From Thermoplasmatales archaeon (GTDB taxonomy: Archaea > Thermoplasmatota > E2 > DHVEG-1), in contig JAGMDE010000012.1 in NCBI GenBank assembly GCA_023128855.1, positions 1-24,171 on the forward strand: DNA of 24,171 nucleotides. The letters are read 5' to 3'. This document shows positions 5,963 through 14,049 of this stretch, in pieces. The notes below the pieces were generated by a model, which worked only from the letters and a program-made list of their open reading frames with translations, had not been told where the DNA came from and searched no databases. Within the stretch, counting starts at the first letter, position 1, and each line of letters opens with the position of its first letter. The position numbers were made by a program, and so were the translations under genes.

Positions 5963-6646
5963 ATGATAAATAAAATAAGAGATAATATTTCAAAAATAGT
6001 GATAGCAGTTTCTTTAGTGATAATAGGAGTAATTGGTCGACTGACTTTAGTGGAATTGTTACCCGGTTCACCATCAATTTATCTTACGTTTAATGGGATA
6101 TCGCAACCTATGTTTATGATGGATATGTTCTTTTTGATAGCAATAATTGCAATTTTAAGTGGTTTACTGTTAGGAAGTTATTATGCATTTTTTGTTCCAG
6201 TATCCGTCATGCTTATAACAGATATAATTATTGGAAACAACTACATCTTTCTATTCACATGGTCAGGATTTGCAATAATTGGTTTAGTAGCCTTGATTCT
6301 CAAAACGAAAAATAAAGTTACAATACAAAAAACACCATTAATATTTGGAGCAGGCATTGGTAGTGTTCTTCTTTATGATATATGGACAAATTTCGGATGC
6401 TGGCTAGGCTGGTATCCAAAAAGTCTTGAAGGACTTGCTCTTTGTTATACAGCTGGATTACCATTTATGCTATGGCATATATTATCAACAACAATTGCAA
6501 TGGCTGTAATAGTTCTACCAATTGTATATCTAAAAGAACATAAAGTAATCAAACTAGATTATGTAATAAAACCAAGAGAAAAACCAATAGCCATGATGCT
6601 ATTAGCAATCATGATGTTGTTTTCAGTTGCCTTTGTCTTTATCTAA
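5963..6646 (+). CDS. ECF transporter S-component-like membrane protein (DUF6580-like)
   Basis: A 227-residue protein with six to seven hydrophobic helices (about 10-30, 54-72, 74-92, 96-113, 123-143, 157-190, 208-227). The block DIWTNFGCWLGWYPKSLEGL (139-158), then CYTAGLPF, resembles the DUF6580 group of substrate-binding (S) components of energy-coupling factor transporters, where TNFGxW followed by YPKxLxGLxxCY is typical. It would bind a vitamin or metal cofactor in the membrane and use a shared energizing module. No EcfT or ATPase gene is in this window, so that module must be encoded elsewhere. ATG 5963 has a strong Shine-Dalgarno, GGAGGT (5949-5954), 8 nt upstream. It is probably co-transcribed with the DUF4430 gene. 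Its stop is 7 bp from that of the convergent arsR gene. Confidence 0.8.
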   Translation: MINKIRDNISKIVIAVSLVIIGVIGRLTLVELLPGSPSIYLTFNGISQPMFMMDMFFLIAIIAILSGLLLGSYYAFFVPVSVMLITDIIIGNNYIFLFTWSGFAIIGLVALILKTKNKVTIQKTPLIFGAGIGSVLLYDIWTNFGCWLGWYPKSLEGLALCYTAGLPFMLWHILSTTIAMAVIVLPIVYLKEHKVIKLDYVIKPREKPIAMMLLAIMMLFSVAFVFI

Positions 6647-6653
6647 AAGGCAT

Positions 6654-7181
6654 CTAATTTTTCTTTTTTTCTTTAAAAGATATTTTAATTTTTTTCTTTC
6701 CTACAGGAACTAGTTTTTTTAATTGAACTGTTACATCACCTTGTGGTTTATATTTATCAATTGGTTTTTCTGGAGCTTTACCATTAACTTCATAGATATA
6801 ATAGCCTTTTTCTCCATCTATAGATGCAATATACTTGTTTTTACCATGAGTTACAGTCTCTATACCTGGAAGCTGTTTTAGTGCATCAAAGATTGTGGTA
6901 TTTTTTTCCATTTTTATATTGGATTCTTCAACAAACGGCTCAAAAGCGTTTTCCAGAGATTCAATATTACACGATAAAAGATGTACATTTCCAATTATTC
7001 TTCTTTTTACCAGACCTGCTGCTTCTAGAATTTTAATATGTCTTGAAATGACAGGCTTTGATATTTTAAGTTCCCTTGATAATTGAGAAATATGAAATTC
7101 TTTATGAGCAAGTTTCTTAAGAATTCTGATTCTAGATTCGCTGCTTAATGCTTTAAACAAAAACAAATTGTTGTTATCCAT
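6654..7181 (-). CDS. ArsR-family regulator fused to a DUF4430-like ligand domain
   Basis: Residues 1-85 are a winged helix-turn-helix of the ArsR type: LFKALSSESRIRILKKLAHK, recognition helix ISKPVISRHIKILEAAGLV, then wing KRRIIGNVHLLS. No Cys cluster typical of metal-sensing ArsR proteins is seen. Residues 94-158 resemble a DUF4430 domain: NTTIFDALKQLPGIETV, then KYIASIDGEKGYYIYEVNG, then GDVTVQLKKL. This matches the order helix, central IxSIDG, YxVNG and final GDxVxxxx strand of the two neighbouring DUF4430 proteins. I therefore read it as a one-component sensor using the same fold as the receptors. It is divergent from the 7255 gene across a perfect palindrome (7183-7202) placed where its own transcript should start, which suggests autorepression. 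The domain assignment rests on my alignment by eye. Confidence 0.8.
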   Translation of the reverse strand: MDNNNLFLFKALSSESRIRILKKLAHKEFHISQLSRELKISKPVISRHIKILEAAGLVKRRIIGNVHLLSCNIESLENAFEPFVEESNIKMEKNTTIFDALKQLPGIETVTHGKNKYIASIDGEKGYYIYEVNGKAPEKPIDKYKPQGDVTVQLKKLVPVGKKKIKISFKEKKKN

Positions 7182-7182
7182 T

Positions 7183-7202
7183 TTAATAACGTTCGTTATT
7201 AA
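7183..7202. promoter_or_regulatory. Perfect 9-bp palindromic operator between arsR and the toroid-DUF4430 gene
   Basis: TTAATAACG-TT-CGTTATTAA is perfectly symmetric and begins 2 bp from the arsR start codon. It covers the position where the arsR transcript should begin (about 7189) and lies upstream of the TATA element for the 7255 gene. A degenerate copy is at 5411-5428. Confidence 0.7.
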
Positions 7203-7211
7203 TTATGTTAT

Positions 7212-7220
7212 CTTTATATC
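7212..7220. promoter_or_regulatory. Shared TATA element for divergent arsR and 7255 genes
   Basis: CTTTATATC reads as a TATA box on both strands. From its centre (7216), transcription would start near 7243 on the plus strand, giving a 12-nt leader with GGGAG, and near 7189 on the minus strand, inside the palindrome. One element serving both directions is an inference. Confidence 0.45.
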
Positions 7221-7254
7221 TTTCCACCATATTACTAATTTCAGGGAGTTTTAA

Positions 7255-9576
7255 ATGAAAAAGAAATCAAAGATTATATTTTTGACAGCAATTATTGCAA
7301 TGTTAATTAACCTTCCAGCAACTTATGTGGTATCCTCCACAAACTCTGATTATCCACTTCAACCTGATGACATTGAAATACTTGATGCTTTAGAATATTT
7401 AATGGATCAACAATCTGAAGATGGGGATATCAGTGGTCTTGCAGTTTCTGCTTGGGCAGCTATGGCAATAGCAGCAGCAGATGAAGACCCACATGAGTGG
7501 GGAGACTTGGTTAATTATTTAGAAGAAAAAGCAAACTTACTTGATCCTGACAAAGCAACAGATTGGGAAAGACATACTCTAGCAATTGCAGCATGCGATG
7601 AGAATCCTCGAAATTTTGGTGGAATAAATTTTGTTGAAAAAATCCATAGCTATTATGATGGTTCTCAAATAGCTGGTAATGTTTATCTTTATGACGATGT
7701 TTTTGGTGTTTTAGCTTTAATATCTGCTGGAGTGAATAAGGATTCAGAGATAATACAGTCGATCTGCGAATATATTATTGGCGAAGAGAGTGAAGAAGGA
7801 GGATGGGATGGAATTGATGCCACTTCAGTAGCTGTTATGGCATTAATCTCTGCTGGCAAAGATCCTGGTTCTGAGATCATACAAGATGCAATTTCATTTA
7901 TTAAAACACAACAGGATGATAGCGGTGGTTTTGAATATTGGGGGACAGCCAACTCTGCTTCTACCTCTTGGGCAATAAATGCTATTGTTGCTGCTGGAGA
8001 GGATCCAACAAGTACCGAATGGCAAAAAAATGGTAACTCTCCGATTGATTTTCTTATAGATTTACAAAAAGAGGATGGTAGTTTTGATTATGCTCCTGGT
8101 CAAAGCATAAATCCCACATGGATGACTTCATATGTTATCCCTGCGCTTCTTGGAAAACCTTATCCTGTGAAAATTTATGAATCTGGTGAAAACAACCCAC
8201 CAGATACGCCAACTAAACCATCAGGCCAAACATCTGGATATACTGGGGTGTCATATACATATTCTACAAGTGCAAATGATCCAGATTATAATCAAATACA
8301 ATATCGATTTGACTGGGATGCAAATGGTGATCATGACTATAGCAGCTGGACAACATTAGATACATCAGGACATATTGGTTCATTATCTCATTCGTGGAGT
8401 AAGGCGGGAACATATGTAGTAAAAGCACAAGCAAAAGATGAACATGGTGAAACAAGTAGCTGGTCAAGTGGTACAACAGTTAAGATTGATAAAAAAAGTG
8501 TTAGCATAATAGACGAGTGGACTGGATCCATTCGAATTGAGGGAAAGGATAATACAGTTTGGGATGGAACTGTGACTGTGAATGAGACCTATTTTTGTGC
8601 AAAAAATGTTGATACCGGAGAACCAGAAGAATATCATATACCATTTCCAAGTGTATTAGGGGCATTTGTTGAAGCAGCAGATATTGCAGGTTTTTCATAT
8701 TTGATTGAATACTGGCCTAGCTGGGATGCTTTCCTTGTTAAAACAGTAGAGGAGGATTCTGATTGGTGGCATTATTTGGTTGATTATGAAATTCCAATGG
8801 TTGGTGCAGATAAATATGAATTGACAGATGAGGACGACGAAATATTATTTGGCTATTTAGAAAATTGGGAGGTACATGCATTAAAAATATCAGTTGATAA
8901 ATCAGAGGTAACGAGAAATGAAGAATTCACAGTACATGTATCAGACGAGAGCGATACAGCAGTTGAAGGTGCCACTGTATATGTTGGTTCACAATCGTAT
9001 ACAACAGACGAAAATGGTAATGTTACAGCCAGTATTGGTACAGGTGGGACGTTTACAGTATATGCTGAGAAAACAGATTTTCTTCGATCAGAAAAGGTAG
9101 GTATCACTGTAAAAAAGAATATTAGATTGACCAAACCAAATGATGAAGGATTCTATTTATTTAATCGGGAATTTAAATTTGAGTTGAAAAAAACATGGGT
9201 AATTGGAGCAATTAATATCGAAGTTGAGGTAGATGAAAGCATAGAAAAAATTGATTTTTACATAAATGATGAGCTTAAATATACTGATAGTATAAGACCA
9301 TTTGAGTATAAACTCAATGAAAGAGCCTTCTTTAAAAAAGTGACAATTATGGTCAAGTCATATACAATAAATACTGTAAATTATGAAACCTCGATTAATA
9401 ACATTATGAACATTCTTGAAAAAATCAAATCAATTACAGATGTTAATGAAATTAGTAATTATATAGATACAATGATAAGTTATTTTAAAACTATTAAAAC
9501 ACCAGTTTTAGAAGAAGGAGATATTGATACTCAAGAAATTATCATGATTAATCTATTCCCAAACATCCATAAATAA
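7255..9576 (+). CDS. Large secreted protein with alpha/alpha toroid, PKD-like and DUF4430 domains (transcobalamin-like plan)
   Basis: A 773-residue extracellular protein. Residues 1-28 are a signal peptide. Residues 35-305 hold repeats of the prenyltransferase/squalene cyclase toroid type (TSVAVMALISAGKDPGSEII; ASTSWAINAIVAAGEDP; KEDGSFDYAPG). A PKD-like domain (315-412) follows, with YRFDWDANGD and SWSKAGTYVVKAQAKDEHG. Residues about 420-540 are a DUF4430 domain (LGAFVEAADIAGF, WWHYLVDYEIPMVGADKYEL). Then come an Ig-like module (545-620, EGATVYVGSQSYTTDENGNV) and another (625-715, IEKIDFYINDELKYTD). Toroid plus DUF4430 is the plan of animal transcobalamin and intrinsic factor, so capture of a corrinoid is a reasonable inference. 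There is no C-terminal membrane helix or sorting tail. ATG 7255 follows GGGAG (7244-7248). Confidence 0.85.
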   Translation: MKKKSKIIFLTAIIAMLINLPATYVVSSTNSDYPLQPDDIEILDALEYLMDQQSEDGDISGLAVSAWAAMAIAAADEDPHEWGDLVNYLEEKANLLDPDKATDWERHTLAIAACDENPRNFGGINFVEKIHSYYDGSQIAGNVYLYDDVFGVLALISAGVNKDSEIIQSICEYIIGEESEEGGWDGIDATSVAVMALISAGKDPGSEIIQDAISFIKTQQDDSGGFEYWGTANSASTSWAINAIVAAGEDPTSTEWQKNGNSPIDFLIDLQKEDGSFDYAPGQSINPTWMTSYVIPALLGKPYPVKIYESGENNPPDTPTKPSGQTSGYTGVSYTYSTSANDPDYNQIQYRFDWDANGDHDYSSWTTLDTSGHIGSLSHSWSKAGTYVVKAQAKDEHGETSSWSSGTTVKIDKKSVSIIDEWTGSIRIEGKDNTVWDGTVTVNETYFCAKNVDTGEPEEYHIPFPSVLGAFVEAADIAGFSYLIEYWPSWDAFLVKTVEEDSDWWHYLVDYEIPMVGADKYELTDEDDEILFGYLENWEVHALKISVDKSEVTRNEEFTVHVSDESDTAVEGATVYVGSQSYTTDENGNVTASIGTGGTFTVYAEKTDFLRSEKVGITVKKNIRLTKPNDEGFYLFNREFKFELKKTWVIGAINIEVEVDESIEKIDFYINDELKYTDSIRPFEYKLNERAFFKKVTIMVKSYTINTVNYETSINNIMNILEKIKSITDVNEISNYIDTMISYFKTIKTPVLEEGDIDTQEIIMINLFPNIHK

Positions 9577-9659
9577 TTAACTTTATTCAAATCAGTGCCC
9601 CTGGGTTGCAGGATTAATTAAAGAGATAAAATAAGACTTTAAGAGTTACATTTACGCAT

Positions 9660-9785
9660 TTATTCTTTCTTTATCATTGTTTTATAACATGGATAAAAAT
9701 TCTCTAATTCTTCTAATTGCCATAACAGAAAGCCAAGATCTTCTTCAGGTAGGTTATCTTTTGCCATTTTTTCAAATTTTACCAT
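9660..9785 (-). CDS. Small 41-residue ORF, acidic and aromatic-rich
   Basis: The reverse strand encodes MVKFEKMAKDNLPEEDLGFL, then LWQLEELENFYPCYKTMIKKE and a TAA stop. The composition (acidic, Leu- and aromatic-rich helix with one Cys) looks coding rather than random. AAGGGG lies 6 nt before ATG 9785, and an ATATATA tract (9829-9838) sits about 48 bp upstream as a possible TATA box. It fills most of the 272-bp gap between the toroid gene and the beta-helix gene. I know no family. A longer ORF on the plus strand over the same bases looks like its shadow. Confidence 0.45.
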   Translation of the reverse strand: MVKFEKMAKDNLPEEDLGFLLWQLEELENFYPCYKTMIKKE

Positions 9786-9848
9786 ATTTTTCCCCTTCTT
9801 GTATCGTATACTATTTCTCTTTCATAGTATATATATTTTCTCACGATT

Positions 9849-10784
9849 TCATTCAAAATATTTTCTTCTGAAGAACAGGATAAATAAAAATGCACAAATA
9901 ATCAATAAAAATTCAAAACCAGGAGTATTAATCACTGGAGGTCTTGGATCTGTTTTAACATTTTGGCCATTATCAGAAAAATTGTTTGGAGAAATAATAT
10001 TGTCATCAGAATTAATAAGATATATACCACATTGATAGTTATCTTTTATTTCATTATTTGTCACATTATTACCATTAGAATAACTCAGTGTAATACCTCT
10101 AGAGTTATTCATTATATAATTACCAATAATAGAATTATTAAATGAATAATCTAAATTGATGCAGTAAATATTATCTGAGAGATTATTTCCAGAAATAATG
10201 TTGTAATATGACCGTCCGCTAAAAGTAACAGCTTTGTAATTATCTATAAAAGCATTTGTCATCAAAGAGTTATTGCTAGAATTGTGCAAAATCACACCAT
10301 GATACCCATGATACTTGAAAATATTATCTGTGATTTTATTGTTGTAAGAGTAATACAAACGGATTCCCTCAGAATTGTTTATAAAAATATTATTGGTGAT
10401 TTCATTAAATGAATAATTGAGATCAGAAGCATATGTCCCCATTGTACCATTTTGGATTGTAAAATGTGAAATATTTACCCATGAAGATTTTATAAATATG
10501 ACGTATAGATTTCCATTGCCATCGATAATAGTAGAATTTTTTTCAGATCCTATGAGATTTATTGATTTATCAATAATGAGTTTTTCATAATAAGTTCCAT
10601 TATAAACGTATACAGTATCATTATTACCAGCATTGTCAACAGCACTCTGGATAGTTGTATAGTTACCATCTCCAGTACCGCCAACATATAATGTATTCCC
10701 ATCTTTTGCTACACAGATTTCAACATTGAAAAAATTGATAACTAGAATGAATAAGATCAATAATGAAGTGAATTTGTGTAACAA
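9849..10784 (-). CDS. PGF-CTERM surface protein with right-handed parallel beta-helix (NosD-like)
   Basis: The N-terminus is a signal peptide (LLILFILVINFFNVEICVAK). Next is the NosD-like opening YVGGTGDGNYTTIQSAVDNA, and then many short N-rich turns (NNSEGIRLYYSYNNKITDN, SSNNSLMTNAFIDN) typical of a beta-helix. The C-terminus is TPGFEFLLIICAFLFILFFRRK, a PGF motif, membrane helix and basic end. This is the PGF-CTERM signal that archaeosortase A is known to process for lipid attachment to the S-layer side of the membrane. The start is TTG 10784: GGGGAGGT (10797-10790) lies 5 nt upstream, and a TATA element (10820-10827) puts transcription start near 10797. The upstream TTG at 10817 would precede the transcript. 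Ligand unknown; many sequons (NxS/T) suggest N-glycosylation. Confidence 0.85.
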   Translation of the reverse strand: MLHKFTSLLILFILVINFFNVEICVAKDGNTLYVGGTGDGNYTTIQSAVDNAGNNDTVYVYNGTYYEKLIIDKSINLIGSEKNSTIIDGNGNLYVIFIKSSWVNISHFTIQNGTMGTYASDLNYSFNEITNNIFINNSEGIRLYYSYNNKITDNIFKYHGYHGVILHNSSNNSLMTNAFIDNYKAVTFSGRSYYNIISGNNLSDNIYCINLDYSFNNSIIGNYIMNNSRGITLSYSNGNNVTNNEIKDNYQCGIYLINSDDNIISPNNFSDNGQNVKTDPRPPVINTPGFEFLLIICAFLFILFFRRKYFE

Positions 10785-10819
10785 ATTGTACCTCCCCGGC
10801 ATCGTTACTGAAATCAATA

Positions 10820-10827
10820 GATATATC
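10820..10827. promoter_or_regulatory. Shared palindromic TATA element, beta-helix and DUF192 genes
   Basis: GATATATC is a perfect palindrome between divergent genes. It is centred 30 bp before ATG 10854 (near-leaderless) and about 26 bp before the GGGGAGG leader of the minus-strand gene. One TATA element may serve both directions. Confidence 0.45.
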
Positions 10828-10853
10828 TTATACTTTTCTTATTCATTAAAAGT

Positions 10854-11237
10854 ATGAATTCCAATAAGGCAATGGTTACTTTTTATCTAAAAGACAAAGA
10901 ATCAGTAAATCTTAATTGTGAAATAGCTAAGAGCTTGTCATCAAAAATGAAAGGATTAATGCATAGGGAATTTTTACCAGATGATCAGGGGATGCTGTTT
11001 CCATTTTTTGTTCCAAATCATAGATTTTTTTGGATGAAAAATGTAAAAATTCCTTTAGATATTATCTTTGTAAACAGTAAATTTGAAATTATTTATATCC
11101 ACGAGGCTTCTGTTGAGCAAGGAATTTTTTATAAAACATATTGGAGTCATGGTTTTTGTAAATATGTTGTTGAAACAAACATGGGTTTTTGTAAAAAATA
11201 TGGAATTAAGAAAGGACACAAAATTAAAATTAAGTAA
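10854..11237 (+). CDS. DUF192 family protein
   Basis: A 127-residue protein with the DUF192 signature: CEIAKSLSSKMKGLMHREFL, DDQGMLFPF, the highly conserved FFWMKNVKIPLDIIFVNSKFEII, and VVETNMGFCKKYGIKKGHKI. Related proteins are widespread in bacteria and archaea as small beta-rich domains of unknown function, often exported. This one has no signal peptide or membrane helix, so it is probably cytoplasmic. A hairpin (11256-11272) followed by T-rich sequence ends the gene. It is divergent from the beta-helix gene and convergent with the PKD lipoprotein gene. Confidence 0.88.
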   Translation: MNSNKAMVTFYLKDKESVNLNCEIAKSLSSKMKGLMHREFLPDDQGMLFPFFVPNHRFFWMKNVKIPLDIIFVNSKFEIIYIHEASVEQGIFYKTYWSHGFCKYVVETNMGFCKKYGIKKGHKIKIK

Positions 11238-11255
11238 TAAAAAAAAGAAAGATTA

Positions 11256-11272
11256 GCAGGACTTTCTCCTGC
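11256..11272. terminator. Bidirectional hairpin between convergent genes
   Basis: GCAGGA-CTTTC-TCCTGC followed by a T-rich stretch (11274-11284) on the plus strand. It lies between the DUF192 stop and the stop of the convergent PKD lipoprotein gene; on the reverse strand it is followed by A/T-rich sequence. A shared 3' end structure is likely. Confidence 0.55.
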
Positions 11273-11292
11273 ATTTGTTTTTTATTTGTTTA

Positions 11293-11907
11293 CTATTCGG
11301 CTTCTACAACGACTACTTCGGCTGTTATTGTGTCAGTAAGCCCATAGTCATCAGATACGACCAATGTAACAGTATATGTACCAATTGCTGTATAATTGTG
11401 TGTTGGGTTTTGTAAAGTTGAATCCTCAACTCCATCAGTATCAAAGTCCCAAGACCATGTAGTGATGTTTTCATTTCCTTCTGTTGAGCTGTCTGTGAAC
11501 TGAGCTGATGTATTTACTGTTATGTTTCCTTCAGGGGCAGTTATGCCTGCTGTTGGTGCTGTTCCAATAGTGACAGTACCTGTAGTCGTAGAAGTTTCGT
11601 CTCCTGAATCTGTTACTGTTAGTGTCACTTGAAATATACCGTTGGTAGTATATGTATATTGAGGGTTTTGTAGAACTGAGGTTCCTATTTCATCGCCAAA
11701 ATTCCAGGCCCAAGTTAGTGTATCATCTTCATCTGCATCAGTAGATGTGTCAGTAAAATTTACAGCCATGTCTACTGGATCAGATGCAGTAAAAGATGCT
11801 TCTGGTGCTGTGTTAGTTGTTGTAGTTGTGTCTTCTTCTGTACAACCGCTTAGTATTCCAACTAGTAATGCTATACTCACTAGTGAAACAAATATTTTTT
11901 TCTTCAA
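11293..11907 (-). CDS. Lipoprotein with two PKD domains
   Basis: A 204-residue surface protein. The lipobox LVGILSGC (Cys22) follows a short signal peptide, so the protein is likely lipid-anchored outside the cell. A Thr-rich linker leads to two PKD domains: about 35-115, with WAWNFGDEIGTS, NPQYTYTTNGIFQVTLTVTD, and about 117-200, with WSWDFDTDGVEDS, NPTHNYTAIGTYTVTLVVSD. PKD domains mediate protein or carbohydrate contacts; no catalytic domain is present. The start is TTG 11907 with a strong Shine-Dalgarno GGGAGG (about 11921-11916) 8 nt upstream, one of several TTG starts here. A TATA-like GATATATAG (11949-11957) lies at a suitable distance. Confidence 0.88.
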   Translation of the reverse strand: MKKKIFVSLVSIALLVGILSGCTEEDTTTTTNTAPEASFTASDPVDMAVNFTDTSTDADEDDTLTWAWNFGDEIGTSVLQNPQYTYTTNGIFQVTLTVTDSGDETSTTTGTVTIGTAPTAGITAPEGNITVNTSAQFTDSSTEGNENITTWSWDFDTDGVEDSTLQNPTHNYTAIGTYTVTLVVSDDYGLTDTITAEVVVVEAE

Positions 11908-12113
11908 ATTTCTCTCCTCCCAAATTAACTCTATATAGTTCTATATTCGATATATAGTTGGAAAGTTAGATTAGTAAAACGGTTTATATCATTTTCGGAT
12001 TTTTCATCTTGTAATTATCAGTAAAACTGGTTTAAAAATGAATAATTTTATAATTACCATCTCTATTACGATATCTGGGTGCATAGTTCTTTCGGCAATA
12101 GGAGGTAATAATT

Positions 12114-14045
12114 TTGGCGAAGATAACCGCACATGATTTAGCTAAAAAGCAAAAAGAAATTTCAGTTGCAGCATTCTTTGAACGAAACAAACATATACTT
12201 GGATTTGGAAATCAAACAAGAGCATTAATTACTAGTGTAAAGGAGGGAGTTGATAATGCTTTAGATGCCTGTGAAGAAGCAGACATTTTGCCAGATATTT
12301 ATGTCGAAATCAAAAATCATGAGGATGGTGAGTGCAGACTCATAGTTGAAGATAACGGACCAGGAATTGTAAGGAATCAGATTCCTCATATTTTTGGCAG
12401 ACTGCTTTATGGATCAAGATTTCATGCAATTCTGCAAAGCAGAGGTCAACAAGGAATCGGGATCTCTGCTGTCGTTTTGTATGGCCAACTCACAACCGGG
12501 AAACATGCAAAAATATCTTCAAAAATTGAAGAAGATAGACCGGCAGTGGTTGCCGAACTTGTAATTGATACAAATAAAAATCGTGCAGAGGTTATTGGGA
12601 GAGATACAGTACATTGGGATAAACCGCAAGGAACTAGAGTTGAAATTAGTATAATGGCTGATTATAAACGTGGAAAAAAATATGTGTATGAATATTTACA
12701 GAGCACATCCATAGTAAATCCACATGCTCAAATAACCTACAGAGAGCCAGATGGGACTGAACATATTTTTGAAAGAACATCAGAAGTATTACCAAGAAAA
12801 CCAGTTGAAATTAAGCCGCATCCGTACGGAGTTGAACTTGGGACATTAATAAAAATGGCCAAGTATACAAAAGCAAGACAGCTTAATTCATTTTTAAAAT
12901 CTGAGTTTAGTAGTATGGGCGATCGGACAACTAACGCAGCTATTGAAAAAGCAGGACTTGAAAAAACATTGAATCCGAAAAATATGACTCGGGACGAGTT
13001 TTTCTCACTTCATAAAGCCTTTAAGAAAGTTAAAATTATGGCACCATCAACAGATTGCCTTTCACCAATTGGAGAAACATTGATTAAACGAAGTTTAAAA
13101 CATAAAACAAAAGAAATCTCACCAGAATTTATTATTACAGCATCTAGGCCACCTTCAGTATACTCTGGTCAACCTTTTCAAATAGAAGCGGGTCTTGTAT
13201 ATGGGGGAAATCTTCCAAAAGAAGAAACCGTTAAAATATTACGTTTTGCTAATCGTGTTCCATTATTATATCAACAAGGCGGTTGTATAATAACGCAAGC
13301 AATCTCATCAATTGACTGGAGAAGATATGGATTGACTCAAACATCAGGAAAAGGAATTCCATCTGGACCGGCAATATTCTTGGCCCACATTTCATCCACA
13401 CTTATTCCGTTTACTTCAGAAAGCAAAGAAGCAATAGCCGATGTTTCAGAAATTGAAAATGAAATCAAACTAGCTTTTAGAGAATGTGCCAGAAAAGTTC
13501 AACATCATATTCATAAAGAAGTAAAACGCGTAAAGACTCGCGAAAAGTTTGATTTAATTACAAAAATTTTGCCTGAAATTGCAAAGAAATCTGCTCATAT
13601 GCTTGATAAACCAGTCCCAGCATTAGATGCAATTATTACAAAAATCATGGATGTTGTATGGATTGAAGATTTAATTGAATATGAAAAGATTGAAAGACAT
13701 CCAGTTCAAACGACACTGATTGGTGAAACATCTGAGGAGCAACAAGGAGGTACAATTACAAAAAGCAGAATTATGGTAGTAAATTACAAACGTAATCCGC
13801 AAAAATTCAATCTCTATGCAATAATACCGGAGGATGCCGTTGTTGGCGAGGTTAATCCAAAACCATCAAAAGTTACAAACAATTTTATTAAATGGAATCT
13901 TGACACTATACCACCAGCAAACAAGATTGATGTTACTTTTGAACTTGCAGGTCTTGAAAAAGGTGACTTTGATGAAAACGATTTGTATACTGAAAATATA
14001 AATCCTGCATATGTTATTGGTGCAGATAAGTGGGAGGGAGATTAA
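12114..14045 (+). CDS. top6B: DNA topoisomerase VI subunit B
   Basis: The ATPase subunit of the archaeal type IIB topoisomerase, which relaxes and decatenates DNA by passing one duplex through another. The GHKL fold is clear: [14 protein letters not shown] (Glu44, Asn48), DNGPGI (80-85), GRLLYGS (95-101), GQQGIGISA (111-119). A helix-two-turn-helix and transducer domain follow, and a C-terminal Ig-like extension (about 535-643) completes the 643 residues, close to the usual longer euryarchaeal form. The start is TTG 12114, supported by GGAGGT (12101-12106) 7 nt upstream and the conserved [17 protein letters not shown] beginning. The stop lies 4 nt before the top6A start, so the two subunits are translated from one transcript. 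Confidence 0.97.
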   Translation: MAKITAHDLAKKQKEISVAAFFERNKHILGFGNQTRALITSVKEGVDNALDACEEADILPDIYVEIKNHEDGECRLIVEDNGPGIVRNQIPHIFGRLLYGSRFHAILQSRGQQGIGISAVVLYGQLTTGKHAKISSKIEEDRPAVVAELVIDTNKNRAEVIGRDTVHWDKPQGTRVEISIMADYKRGKKYVYEYLQSTSIVNPHAQITYREPDGTEHIFERTSEVLPRKPVEIKPHPYGVELGTLIKMAKYTKARQLNSFLKSEFSSMGDRTTNAAIEKAGLEKTLNPKNMTRDEFFSLHKAFKKVKIMAPSTDCLSPIGETLIKRSLKHKTKEISPEFIITASRPPSVYSGQPFQIEAGLVYGGNLPKEETVKILRFANRVPLLYQQGGCIITQAISSIDWRRYGLTQTSGKGIPSGPAIFLAHISSTLIPFTSESKEAIADVSEIENEIKLAFRECARKVQHHIHKEVKRVKTREKFDLITKILPEIAKKSAHMLDKPVPALDAIITKIMDVVWIEDLIEYEKIERHPVQTTLIGETSEEQQGGTITKSRIMVVNYKRNPQKFNLYAIIPEDAVVGEVNPKPSKVTNNFIKWNLDTIPPANKIDVTFELAGLEKGDFDENDLYTENINPAYVIGADKWEGD

Positions 14046-14049
14046 GACC

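Noticed and set aside
9677..9871. Plus-strand hydrophobic open frame of 64 residues
   Set aside because: It is antisense to the 41-residue ORF and to the C-terminus of the PGF-CTERM gene, and has no ribosome site; Phe/Ile-rich frames arise easily opposite Lys/Glu-rich codons.
10780..10797. AATTTGT-GTA-ACAAATT palindrome near the beta-helix gene start, compared with 4132-4146
   Set aside because: Spacer lengths differ, this copy is within coding sequence, and the arms are simple AT-rich words; no shared regulation can be argued.
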